Source: CAVUBL01 sp963739795 (GTDB taxonomy: Bacteria > Acidobacteriota > Thermoanaerobaculia > Multivoradales > DATKCC01). From it: a stretch of DNA of 64,000 nucleotides. The notes beneath the pieces are model-generated. The model saw nothing but the letters and a program-made list of their open reading frames with translations. It was not told where the DNA came from and did not search any database. Position numbers and translations under genes: made by a program. The DNA lies in contig CAVUBL010000012.1 in the NCBI GenBank assembly GCA_963739795.1, forward strand, positions 62,001-126,000, written 5' to 3'. Shown piece after piece: positions 36,038 to 43,393 of the stretch (within the stretch, counting starts at the first letter, position 1; each line of letters starts with the position of its first letter).

Positions 36038-37326
36038 CCGGTGGCCTCGGGAGCTCCGAAGAGCACGGCCTGGGCCCCGCCGTGGCGGTCGAGGGCGGTG
36101 GCGAGGCCGACGTGGGGCGCATCCAGGGTCCGGGTCTCGCGCCGGACGGCGGGCAGCGGGAAGCCCGGATCCGTCCCCTCGAGCCCGGCCACCCCGGGCA
36201 GCTCGCCGGTGCGGAGGGTCTCGACCAGGGCCGCGGCCTGGAGAGCGCCGGAGGCCCCCAGGGCCTCGCCCAGCATCGACTTGACAGCGGTCCCCGGCAG
36301 GTCCCGGGCGCGCGCGCCGAGGGCCGCGGCGACGCCGGCCGCCTCCCGGGCGTCGAGGCCCACCAGGCCGTCGGCCCCGGCGCTCCAGCAGTCGACCGCC
36401 TCGGGCGGAAGGCCCGCCGCTTCCAGGGCACCGCGGACCGCCCGGGCCACGGCCGCCGAGGCCGAATCCCCGTCCCGGCCCCGAGAGGGGTCGAAGGCGG
36501 CCCCGCAGCCGAGAACCCGGGCGAGGGGCGGCCGGCCCCGACGCCGCGCCGAGCCCTCGGCCTCGAGCACCAGCAAGGCGGCACCCTCGGCCGGGGCCAG
36601 GCCGTTGCGCCGCGCGTCGAAGGGGACCGGGCGGGGCTCGCCGCCGGAGCCGTCCGAGCCGCACAAGGCGCCGGCGCGGGCAAAGCCCAGGTAGGTCTCG
36701 AAGCAGAGCTCGTCGGCGCCGCCGGCCACGATCGCCTCGGAGCGGCCCGAGGCCACCTGGTCGGCGGCGTAGGCCAGGGCCTGGAGGCCGGCCGCGAAGC
36801 CGCCGGCGAGGGTGGCGTTGATCCCGGGCAGCCCATGCCAGATCGCCGCCTGGCCGGCGGCGGCGTTGATCACGCTGTTGGCGAAGTCGAAAGGCTTGAC
36901 GTAGTTGGGACCGGCGGTCAGGGCGCGGCAATCGAACTCGGAGATGGTGTGAGCGCTGCCGTACATGGTCCCGAGCGCCAGCCCCACTTGCCGCTCGCGT
37001 CGGGCCTCGGCGTCCCAGCCCGCCGCGGCGAGGGCGAGCTGGGAGGCCACCGCCGCCAGGCGCCCGGTGCGGTCCAGGGGCCGGAAGTTGCCCTCCCCCA
37101 GGTAGGCGGCGGGGTCGAAGGCCGGCACCGGCGCCCCCAGCCGACAGGGCAGCTCGCCCCCCTCGGTCAGGGGCAGGCTGTCGACCGGGGCCACGGCGCT
37201 CTCGCCCCGGCACAGGGCGCGGTGCACGGCCTCCGACGAGTCGCCCAGGGGGGAGAGAACCCCGACGCCGGTCACCACCACGGCACGGGGCCCATCGCCC
37301 CCGGTCGCCGGCCGGACCGCCGTCAC
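36034..37326 (-). CDS. Ketosynthase-fold protein lacking the active site (KS-beta/CLF-like)
   Basis: A 430-residue thiolase-fold protein aligned along its length with the adjacent ketosynthase (VVVTGVGVLSPLG ... PFDARRNGLAPAEGAALLV). The catalytic residues are replaced: the nucleophile Cys becomes Phe177 (ATLAGGFAAG), the first His becomes Gly in CWSAGADG, and the second His becomes Glu in KSMLGEALG. It retains the neighbouring Lys. This is the situation in chain-length-factor subunits, which pair with an active KS. The GTG start overlaps the previous stop (GTGA), with GGGAG upstream. Confidence 0.88.
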   Translation of the reverse strand: MTAVRPATGGDGPRAVVVTGVGVLSPLGDSSEAVHRALCRGESAVAPVDSLPLTEGGELPCRLGAPVPAFDPAAYLGEGNFRPLDRTGRLAAVASQLALAAAGWDAEARRERQVGLALGTMYGSAHTISEFDCRALTAGPNYVKPFDFANSVINAAAGQAAIWHGLPGINATLAGGFAAGLQALAYAADQVASGRSEAIVAGGADELCFETYLGFARAGALCGSDGSGGEPRPVPFDARRNGLAPAEGAALLVLEAEGSARRRGRPPLARVLGCGAAFDPSRGRDGDSASAAVARAVRGALEAAGLPPEAVDCWSAGADGLVGLDAREAAGVAAALGARARDLPGTAVKSMLGEALGASGALQAAALVETLRTGELPGVAGLEGTDPGFPLPAVRRETRTLDAPHVGLATALDRHGGAQAVLFGAPEATG

Positions 37327-38561
37327 GTCCGCGGCTCCCGGAAAAGGACCGAGGCGTTGTTGCCGCCGAAGGCGTAGGCGTTGTTCATGGCCACTCTCAC
37401 GGGGAGCTCCCGCGCCCGGTTGGGCACGCAGTCGAGGTCGCACTCGGGATCGGGCTCCTCGAAGTTGACCGTCGGCGGGATCCGCCCGTCGGCCACCGCC
37501 AGGCAGCAGACGACCGACTCGAGCGCCGACGCCGCGCCCATGGTATGCCCGATCATCGACTTGATAGAGCTGATCGGCACCCGGCTCGCCCTGTTCCCGA
37601 AGACCCGATGCACTGCCAGCGCTTCGATCCGGTCGTTGGTGGGGGTGCCGGTGCCGTGGGCGCTCACGTAGTCCACGTCGTCCGGGCCGAGCCCGCTGGT
37701 CGCCAGGGCCTGCTCCATCGCCCGGGCGGCCCCCGCCGCCTCGGGATGGGCCCCGGTCATGTGGAAAGCGTCGCACGACAGGCCGTAGCCGGCCACCTCG
37801 GCCCAGATCCGCGCCCCCCGCTCCCGAGCCCGGTCGAGGGGCTCGAGCACCAGCACCGCCGCCCCCTCGCCGGGGATCATCCCCTTGCGGTGGCGGTCGA
37901 AGGGCTGACAGATCTCGGGAGCGATGGCGCCCAGTCGCGCGAAGCCGGTGTAGGTGATGCGCGAGAACGAGTCGGCGCCCCCGGCCAGCATCAGGTCGGC
38001 GCGGCCGGCGGCCAAGAGGTCGGCGGCATGGGCGATGGCGTAGTTCCCTGCCGCGCAGGCGGTGGGAAACATGGCGTTGGGGCCGCCCACGGCCAGCTCG
38101 GCGGCGGCGGCCGTGGAGATGGTGTGGCAGGGGTAGAGGTCGACCATCCCCCCGTCCACCTCCGCCAGCTCCCCGGCCACGTACCGGTCGTCGTAGCGCT
38201 CGATCTCCAGGGGCTCGCCCGAGGTCGTGCCCATGGCGACGCCGACGCGGTTCGGGTCGTGCCCGGAGCCGATCGACGCCGGGTCCAGGCCGGCGTCGGC
38301 GATGGCGAGGCGGGCCGCCGCGGAGGCCATCTGGGACGCCCGGCCGATCGACGCCGGATCGAGGACCGCGAGGTGCTCCTCGGCGCGGAAGCCCACGACC
38401 TCTCCACCCCGGTGCACCGGGTGACGCGCGGTGTCGAAGGAGCGGACCTCGGAGATCCCGCTCCGCCCGGCCAGGAGGCTCTCCCAGAAGGCCCGCCGGC
38501 CCGTCCCGACCGACGAGACGACCCCCAGGCCGGTGACCGCGACCGCGCGTCGCAAGGTCAA
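37323..38561 (-). CDS. Beta-ketoacyl-ACP synthase (active KS-alpha-like)
   Basis: A 412-residue FabF-type condensing enzyme with the full Cys-His-His set: Cys169 in FPTACAAG, His302 in SAHGTGTPTND, Lys334/His339 in IKSMIGHTMG, and the closing NNAYAFGGNNAS. It extends ACP- or CoA-bound acyl chains by decarboxylative condensation. The most consistent start is TTG at 38561, which overlaps the ACP stop as TTGA, the same 4-bp arrangement as the other junctions in the operon. A second TTG lies two codons on. It is expected to form a heterodimer with the adjacent inactive partner. Confidence 0.9.
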   Translation of the reverse strand: MTLRRAVAVTGLGVVSSVGTGRRAFWESLLAGRSGISEVRSFDTARHPVHRGGEVVGFRAEEHLAVLDPASIGRASQMASAAARLAIADAGLDPASIGSGHDPNRVGVAMGTTSGEPLEIERYDDRYVAGELAEVDGGMVDLYPCHTISTAAAAELAVGGPNAMFPTACAAGNYAIAHAADLLAAGRADLMLAGGADSFSRITYTGFARLGAIAPEICQPFDRHRKGMIPGEGAAVLVLEPLDRARERGARIWAEVAGYGLSCDAFHMTGAHPEAAGAARAMEQALATSGLGPDDVDYVSAHGTGTPTNDRIEALAVHRVFGNRASRVPISSIKSMIGHTMGAASALESVVCCLAVADGRIPPTVNFEEPDPECDLDCVPNRARELPVRVAMNNAYAFGGNNASVLFREPRT

Positions 38562-38827
38562 GCGACCTCGGCCTGGCCGTCCTTCTCCTGGAGCCGCTCC
38601 TCGACCAGTGCGAGGGTCTGCTCCACCGAGTCGAGGCCGCGCATGCGCTCCTCTGGCAGACCGAGCTGGAACTCGTAGTCCACGTCCACCCCGATCTCGA
38701 GCAGCGACAGCGAGTCGAGCCCGAGCTCTTCGGTGAACGAGGCGTCGTCTCCGATCTCCCCGGGATCGATGCTCGTGACGTTCGAAATGATCTGTTTGAT
38801 CTTGGCCTTGATCTCGGCAGCTTGCAC
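38558..38827 (-). CDS. Acyl carrier protein
   Basis: An 89-residue acidic helical protein with the phosphopantetheine site LGLDSLSLLEI (Ser39). It is first in an eight-gene overlapping operon. The start was chosen as GTG at 38827 because AAAGGAGG ends eight bases upstream. An ATG at 38848 would place that strong ribosome site inside the coding sequence (giving MSKEERAV as a leader). It would carry the growing chain for the ketosynthase pair that follows. Confidence 0.88.
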   Translation of the reverse strand: MQAAEIKAKIKQIISNVTSIDPGEIGDDASFTEELGLDSLSLLEIGVDVDYEFQLGLPEERMRGLDSVEQTLALVEERLQEKDGQAEVA

Positions 38828-38995
38828 AGCTCGCTCCTCCTTTGACATGGGGTCCTCGCAGAGAACGAGTCTCGACCCGAAGGCTCCTCACCCCGCGGTC
38901 GCGGCGCCGGGTCTGGCGCCGCCCGAGGGCCGACTGCTCACGTTTCCGGTGAGATCTCGACCCGGAACCCCGTGGTGCGACGCCGGAGATCCTCC

Positions 38996-39036
38996 CCGGT
39001 CGGCCCGGTCGGCCCGGTCGGCCCGCTCCGCCGTCC
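38996..39036 (+). repeat. 9-bp tandem repeat in the divergent intergenic region
   Basis: Four copies of the 9-mer CGGCCCGGT (the last ending GCT) in direct tandem. It lies in the 443-base gap between the ACP start and the aminotransferase start. No ORF or hairpin of note surrounds it. Confidence 0.7.
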
Positions 39037-39089
39037 ACCGTCCCGCGCTTGCCGGCCCACGCGGTGAGGGCCCGGCGACGTCGAAGAAC

Positions 39090-39127
39090 CGGTTACACAA
39101 CTTACGTAAACCAACATCTTGTCAACG
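39090..39127 (-). promoter_or_regulatory. Candidate operon promoter/operator for the KS cluster
   Basis: This is the only AT-rich patch in the gap 38828-39270. On the minus strand it reads TTGACA (39120-39125) followed by GTTTACGTAAGTTGTGTAAC, which contains the palindrome TTACGTAA. The -35 match is perfect but no good -10 hexamer sits at 16-18 bases. An activator-dependent promoter is possible. The rest of the gap holds the 9-bp tandem repeat and nothing else I recognise. Confidence 0.35.
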
Positions 39128-39270
39128 AAATCTCTGCGATCACCCGGCGCTCGGCGATCGATCGAACCGACTGCGGGAACGTCCGCCGAGCATACACGAA
39201 CCGCGACCGGTCCCGTGAGACTCCCAGGCTCTCCGTCACCCGTTCGCCACAGGAGATAATCTAGGGCCCC

Positions 39271-40389
39271 ATGACTCTTCCCCCGTTCCGGCTGGAACGA
39301 TTCTTCGCCCGTCACGAGTTCGCGGTCGAGCACCTGCTGTGCGCCTCGGACTGCGAGAGTGTGACCGTCGGCGAGCTCCTGGCGCTGGAGCCCGGCGCGG
39401 CCGAAGCGTTCGCCGATCTCGGTCTAGGCTACACCGAGTCGGCCGGCCATCCGGAGCTGCGCCGGGAGATCGCCCGCCTCTACCGGGGCCTCGACGCGGA
39501 CGAGGTGCTGGTCTTCTCCGGCGGCGAGGAGGCGATCTTCGCCCTGGCCCAAGCCGCCCTCCAGCCGGGCGATCCAGTGGTCGTCCACTTCCCCTCGTAT
39601 CCTTCCCTCCACGAGGTCGCCCGCGCCCGGGGATGCCGGGTGGAGCTCTGGCGCGCCCGGGAAGAGGAGGCCTGGGCCCTGGACCTGCGGGTCCTGAGCA
39701 CGGCCTTCCGGGGGGGCACCCTGATCGTCAACACCCCTCACAACCCCACGGGTCACGTCCTCGGCCCCGCGGCGCTGGCCGACCTGGCGGAGGTGGCTCG
39801 GGAGGACGGGCTACGGCTGATCGTGGACGAGGCGTACCGGTTCCTGGAGTACGACGCGGCGGATCGGGCCGCCTCCGGCTGTGAGCTCAACGAGCGGGCG
39901 GTCTCTCTGGGCGTCCTGTCCAAGTCCTTCGGCCTCGCGGGCCTGCGGGTGGGCTGGGTGGCGACCCACGACCGGGAGCTCCTGGAGCGGCTGGCCGAGG
40001 TGCGGGACTACCTGACGATCTGCTCGAGCGCACCGAGCGAGCTGCTGGCGACGGTCGCGCTGCGGCACCGGGAGGAATTGGTGGCGCGGAACCTGGGGAC
40101 CGTGCGTGAGCACCTGGAGCTGCTGTCCGGCTTTATGGAGCGGTGGACGGAGCGGTTCGAGTGGGTGCCGCCCCGCGGCGGGCCGGTGGCCTACCCGGCG
40201 CTCCTGGGCGACGAGGGGGCGAACCGGTTCTGCCGGCGGGTGCTGGAGGGGTGCGGGGTGCTGTTGTTGCCGGGGAGCGTGTTCGACGAGGGGGATCACC
40301 GGCACTTTCGGATCGGGTTCGGGAGGCGGGGGTTTCGGGCGGGCTTGGAGAGGCTGGAGGAGTGGCTGTCGGGGGATGGAGGTGGCTGA
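39271..40389 (+). CDS. PLP-dependent aminotransferase, class I/II
   Basis: A 372-residue fold-type I enzyme with NTPHNPTGHVL (the NPTG cofactor loop), LIVDEAYRFLEYD, and the Schiff-base lysine in GVLSKSFGLAGLRVGW. The C-terminal RHFRIGFGRRGFRAGL has the substrate-carboxylate arginine. The N-terminus (MTLPPFRLERFFARHEFAVE) resembles the subgroup that includes capreomycidine synthase-like enzymes. It is divergent from the ACP-ketosynthase operon with a shared 443-base gap, so it may supply an amino group or amino acid for that pathway. AGGAG lies somewhat far upstream of the ATG. Confidence 0.9.
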   Translation: MTLPPFRLERFFARHEFAVEHLLCASDCESVTVGELLALEPGAAEAFADLGLGYTESAGHPELRREIARLYRGLDADEVLVFSGGEEAIFALAQAALQPGDPVVVHFPSYPSLHEVARARGCRVELWRAREEEAWALDLRVLSTAFRGGTLIVNTPHNPTGHVLGPAALADLAEVAREDGLRLIVDEAYRFLEYDAADRAASGCELNERAVSLGVLSKSFGLAGLRVGWVATHDRELLERLAEVRDYLTICSSAPSELLATVALRHREELVARNLGTVREHLELLSGFMERWTERFEWVPPRGGPVAYPALLGDEGANRFCRRVLEGCGVLLLPGSVFDEGDHRHFRIGFGRRGFRAGLERLEEWLSGDGGG

Positions 40390-40420
40390 AGGTGGCTGAA
40401 GGTGACTGAAGGTGACTGAG
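40381..40420 (+). repeat. 10-bp tandem repeat covering the aminotransferase stop codon
   Basis: Four direct copies of GGTGGCTGAA/GGTGACTGAA/GGTGACTGAG. Copy 1 supplies the TGA stop at 40387-40389. Copies 2-4 contain further TGA triplets. Confidence 0.75.
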
Positions 40421-40451
40421 GCGGGGGTGACGTAGCCACGGGCCGGTGAGC

Positions 40452-40488
40452 CCGAGGTTCGGCGGCAAACTGCGCCGGCGAACCTCGG
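40452..40488. terminator. Hairpin downstream of the aminotransferase
   Basis: A 15-bp stem with one mismatch (CCGAGGTTCGGCGGC / GCCGGCGAACCTCGG) and a seven-base loop, about 60 bases after the aminotransferase stop and between convergent genes. It has no T-run and is a candidate shared terminator. The rest of the gap 40390-40874 holds the two repeats listed separately and no gene. Confidence 0.5.
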
Positions 40489-40638
40489 ATCTCCCCGTCC
40501 CTGCGTACTACCGGCTCATGGACCGCTGGGCCCCTCCGCCCGGCTTGGCGCTCCGCCCGAAACTGGTGGGGATTGGGGGGATCGGCGGGGTCGGCGGCTC
40601 AAGCTGGCACCGACCCACCGCCGAAGCTCGGGTGGGGG

Positions 40639-40770
40639 CGTCCCCTTCTCCCCCCGGGGGTGAGAAGGGGATCGAGGGGTTGTAGGGGGGATCCGGTCAA
40701 TCGGCGTCCCCTTCTCCCCCCGGGGGTGAGAAGGGGATCGAGGGGTTGTAGGGGGGATCCGGTCGGTCTC
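40639..40770 (+). repeat. G-rich dispersed repeat, two tandem units, intergenic
   Basis: Two nearly identical 66-bp units running CGTCCCCTTCTCCCC ... GGGGGTGAGAAGGGG ... GATCGAGGGGTTGTAGGGGG ... GGTC. Each contains a palindromic core (CCCCTTCTCCCC / GGGTGAGAAGGGG). This is the same family as 21619-21740 and 43296-43355 but here between convergent genes. Its in-frame translation would read SPSPPGGEKGIEGL. Confidence 0.85.
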
Positions 40771-40874
40771 TGCGGGGGTCGAGGCTCGGGCCGGTGCCGC
40801 CTTGGCTTGATCGGTTCTCGAGGGTGGGGGCGCCCGCCGGCCGGAGGCACGTCCGATCAGGGCGCCTCGCCGCT

Positions 40875-41612
40875 TCAGAGTCCTAGCTGAATCAACAGGC
40901 CGCACGCCGCCAGGGCGGCTCCTGCGGTGGCGTGGGACCAGCGGTCCAGGCTCTTCAGGTTGAGGCGGTCGAGGCCGGCCAGGGAGGCGATGACGATGGT
41001 GGTCATGGTCACCAGGGTGGCGGCTCCGAAGATCGCAGTGACCACCACCACGCCCCACACGCTGTGCTCCGCCGCCGGCACCATGACCAGCGGGATCAGC
41101 GGCTCGCAGGGACCGAAGACGAAGATCGTGAACAGGATCCATGGCGTCATGACCTGGGCCGTGGACTTGACCTGCTCCGGGGCCTGCACGGGGGCGTGGA
41201 CGTGGGCGTGCTCGGCCTCGTGGTGGTGCTCGTGGTCGTGGACCACGCCTCCGGGGTGGGCGTGCCAGTGGCGGTGCGGACGGCGGCGGATCGCCCGGTG
41301 GACGCCCCAGGCCGCGTAGGCCAGGCCGAAGCCCAGGAGCAGCCAGCCGGCGAAGTGCCCGCGGATGGCCTCGAACCACTGGAGGCCGCCCAGGGCCAGA
41401 CCGAGGGCGATGCCGAGGATGCCGAGCACGACCGACGAGCCCACGTGCCCGACGCCGCACAGCAGGGTGATGGTGAGGGTCCGGGCGCGCGACCAGCCAC
41501 CCGCCTTGGACATGGCGACGAAGGGCACGTAGTGGTCGGGACCGGTGGCGGTGTGGACGACTCCGATCACCGCCGCGGTGGCGGCGAGGGTGGCCAGGGA
41601 GGAGGTGTCCAT
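40875..41612 (-). CDS. Polytopic membrane protein with His-rich loop, putative nickel transporter
   Basis: A 245-residue protein with about six helices. The first (LAATAAVIGVVHTATGPDHY) carries HTATGPDH, reminiscent of the metal motif in NicO/RcnA/HupE-type transporters. The central cytoplasmic loop is full of histidines (HRHWHAHPGG, HDHEHHHEAEHAHVHAP), typical for binding Ni, Co or Zn. Later helices include GPCEPLIPLVMVPAAE. It is the last gene after hypB in the hydrogenase operon, so nickel supply for the hydrogenase is the obvious reading. TauE/SafE-like membership is the alternative. Confidence 0.78.
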   Translation of the reverse strand: MDTSSLATLAATAAVIGVVHTATGPDHYVPFVAMSKAGGWSRARTLTITLLCGVGHVGSSVVLGILGIALGLALGGLQWFEAIRGHFAGWLLLGFGLAYAAWGVHRAIRRRPHRHWHAHPGGVVHDHEHHHEAEHAHVHAPVQAPEQVKSTAQVMTPWILFTIFVFGPCEPLIPLVMVPAAEHSVWGVVVVTAIFGAATLVTMTTIVIASLAGLDRLNLKSLDRWSHATAGAALAACGLLIQLGL

Positions 41613-41623
41613 GGGGAGCGCTC

Positions 41624-42379
41624 TTACCAGTCCTGCTCGAGGTTTGCCATGCCGTGGATGCGGGCGGCCGCCTCGCGGGCCGGCAGCAGGGCGAGCTCCT
41701 GGCCGCGGAGCTCCAGCCAGTCGAGCCAGCGGCCGAAGCCCTCGCCGGTGACCGCCGAGATCGGGAACATCTCCGGCTCGGGGCTCACCCGCGCCAGGTT
41801 CTCCGCGATCCGCTCCACCGAGACGCCCGGCAGGTGGGGCAGCAGATCGATCTTGGTGAGCAGCACGAGGTCGGCCTTCTGGAACATCACGGGGTACTTG
41901 AGAGGCTTGTCCTCGCCCTCGGTCACCGACAGGGCGACGACGTTGGCCTCCTGGCCCAGATCGTAGATCGCCGGGCACACCAGGTTGCCCACGTTCTCGA
42001 TGAAAAACACGTCGAGGCCCCGCCAGGACATGTGGTGAAGCGCCTCGTGGAGCAGGCGCGCGTCGAGGTGGCAGGCGGAGCCCGTGGTGATGCTCTTCGA
42101 CACGATGCCTGCCGAGGTCAGCCGGGAGGCGTCGTTGTCGGTCGCCAAGTCGCCGCTCACCGCGCCCAGGCGGCGCCGGCCGGCCAGGAGCTTGGCCGTC
42201 GTCTCGAGCAGGGCGGTCTTGCCGGCACCGGGCGAGCCCATCAGGTTGAGGGCGAGCACGCCCGCGTCGTGGAAATGCTCCCGGTTGTGGGCCGCGCGAC
42301 GGTCGTTGTCCGAGAGCAGGCTTTCGCGGACCTCGACGGGGACGATCTCGGGATCACCGCAGCCACAGTCTTCACACAT
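41624..42379 (-). CDS. hypB: Hydrogenase/urease nickel-incorporation GTPase HypB
   Basis: A 251-residue SIMIBI GTPase. It has an N-terminal metal motif CEDCGCGDPE, the P-loop GSPGAGKTALLE, GDLATDNDASRL, conserved metal-site residues near GSACHLDARLLHEAL, FIENVGNLVCPA and the guanine-specificity LTKIDLL. It loads nickel into the hydrogenase large subunit together with HypA. It starts within TGATG at the HypA stop. Confidence 0.97.
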   Translation of the reverse strand: MCEDCGCGDPEIVPVEVRESLLSDNDRRAAHNREHFHDAGVLALNLMGSPGAGKTALLETTAKLLAGRRRLGAVSGDLATDNDASRLTSAGIVSKSITTGSACHLDARLLHEALHHMSWRGLDVFFIENVGNLVCPAIYDLGQEANVVALSVTEGEDKPLKYPVMFQKADLVLLTKIDLLPHLPGVSVERIAENLARVSPEPEMFPISAVTGEGFGRWLDWLELRGQELALLPAREAAARIHGMANLEQDW

Positions 42380-42720
42380 CACGCCACCTCCATCTCGATG
42401 CGATCGAGGACGATCTCGTCTCCCGCCTCGAGTCGGGCGGGCCGGCGACATTCGGGACAACGGAGCGCCGCGCCGGGCACCACCGCCCGGCCGCACTCGG
42501 GGCAGGCCCAGCGGGCCGCCACCGGGTGCACGGCGAGCTCGGCACCGGAGCACAGGGTGCGCTCGCGGAAGGTCTCGTACGCGGTCTCGAGGAGCGCGGC
42601 CTCGACCCCCGAGAGCTCTCCGATCGAGACGTGCAGGCGGTGGATCGCCGTGGCTCCGTGGGCGCGGGCCTGGCGGTCCACCTGCTCCAGCAGCGCCTGG
42701 ACGATCGAGTATTCGTGCAC
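42379..42720 (-). CDS. hypA: Hydrogenase nickel metallochaperone HypA
   Basis: A 113-residue protein. It starts with GTG-CAC (Met-His2, the nickel ligand), reads MHEYSIVQALLEQVDRQARA, and has the zinc site CPEC and CPEC near residues 73 and 89 (WACPECGR ... LRCPECRR). It delivers nickel to HypB and the large subunit. It ends in a one-base overlap with hypB and lies five bases after the protease gene. Confidence 0.94.
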   Translation of the reverse strand: MHEYSIVQALLEQVDRQARAHGATAIHRLHVSIGELSGVEAALLETAYETFRERTLCSGAELAVHPVAARWACPECGRAVVPGAALRCPECRRPARLEAGDEIVLDRIEMEVA

Positions 42721-42725
42721 GGCCT

Positions 42726-43391
42726 TCAGCGCTCCGCTCCGATCCGGGCTCCAGCGGACTCCTGGCCTGGCCGCTCCCACCAGATCCGGGGCTCGCGCGG
42801 CACGGCCCGCCGGACGGCCGGCGTCCCGAGACGCCCGAGCTCGGCGCGCACCGCCGAGCCGATGGCCGGGAGGGCGGCGCGCACCTCGGGGCTGAGCTCG
42901 GTACCCAGCTCCACCCGAGCGGGGACCACGCCCACCACCAGCACCTCCGCCGGCGCCCGGCCGGCGAGCTCGGCCGTGAGGAGCGCCTGGCGCAGGTCCG
43001 GGTCGTGGGGGGACAGGCGCGGCGCCGTGGGCATGCGCATGACGTCGTCGCGGCGGTAGAAGCGCAGCTCGCCCGGTCGGCCGGTGGCGCGCACGGTGTC
43101 GATGACGATCACCGCGTCCACGTCCATCAGAAACTGAACCAGCTCGGGACCCGGGGTACCGGCATCCTGGAGCAAGACCTCCGGAGGCAGGGCCCACCCG
43201 GCGTCGAGGAGCTCGACCGCGTACGGCCCGATGCCGTCGTCCCCCATGAGGACGCTGCCGATCCCCACCACGCCGATCCGGTGCGCCGATTCTTCGGATA
43301 CCCCCCGCACCCCCTCGGTCCCCTTCCCACCCCGCGGGGGGAAAGGGGACACCCCCACCCGACGCTCGGCCCCGAGCTGGTTCGAGGCCAT
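42726..43391 (-). CDS. Hydrogenase maturation endopeptidase (HybD/HyaD family), N-terminally extended by a repeat
   Basis: The 221-residue protein contains the family core HRIGVVGIGSVLMGDDGIG, with the nickel-binding Asp in GDDG, then ELLDAGW and VIVIDTVRATGRPG. It clips the C-terminal tail of the large subunit after nickel insertion, matching the DPCLACAIH-plus-tail there. The ATG at 43391 lies two bases after the large-subunit stop. Residues 12-33 (GVSPFPPRGGKGTEGVRGVS) are not part of the family and are encoded by the dispersed G-rich repeat, so a roughly 35-residue N-terminal extension precedes the core. The C-terminal ~45 residues are also longer than usual. Confidence 0.87.
   Translation of the reverse strand: MASNQLGAERRVGVSPFPPRGGKGTEGVRGVSEESAHRIGVVGIGSVLMGDDGIGPYAVELLDAGWALPPEVLLQDAGTPGPELVQFLMDVDAVIVIDTVRATGRPGELRFYRRDDVMRMPTAPRLSPHDPDLRQALLTAELAGRAPAEVLVVGVVPARVELGTELSPEVRAALPAIGSAVRAELGRLGTPAVRRAVPREPRIWWERPGQESAGARIGAER
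43296..43355 (-). repeat. G-rich dispersed repeat, single unit, inside the hydrogenase protease gene
   Basis: Reverse-oriented copy of the repeat at 40639-40770, read on the minus strand as GTCCCCTTTCCCCCC ... GGTGGGAAGGGG ... CGAGGGGGTGCGGGGGG. It encodes SPFPPRGGKGTEGVRG in the same reading frame as the copies at 21619-21740. Confidence 0.8.
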
Positions 43392-43393
43392 GA

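Noticed and set aside
28327..38848. Reading the operon as a carotenoid or arylpolyene cluster
   Set aside because: There is no phytoene synthase, ketoreductase, dehydratase or aromatic starter gene, so neither label is supported.
38996..39036. Tandem CGGCCCGGT units as a possible CRISPR array
   Set aside because: Direct 9-bp tandem copies with no spacers.
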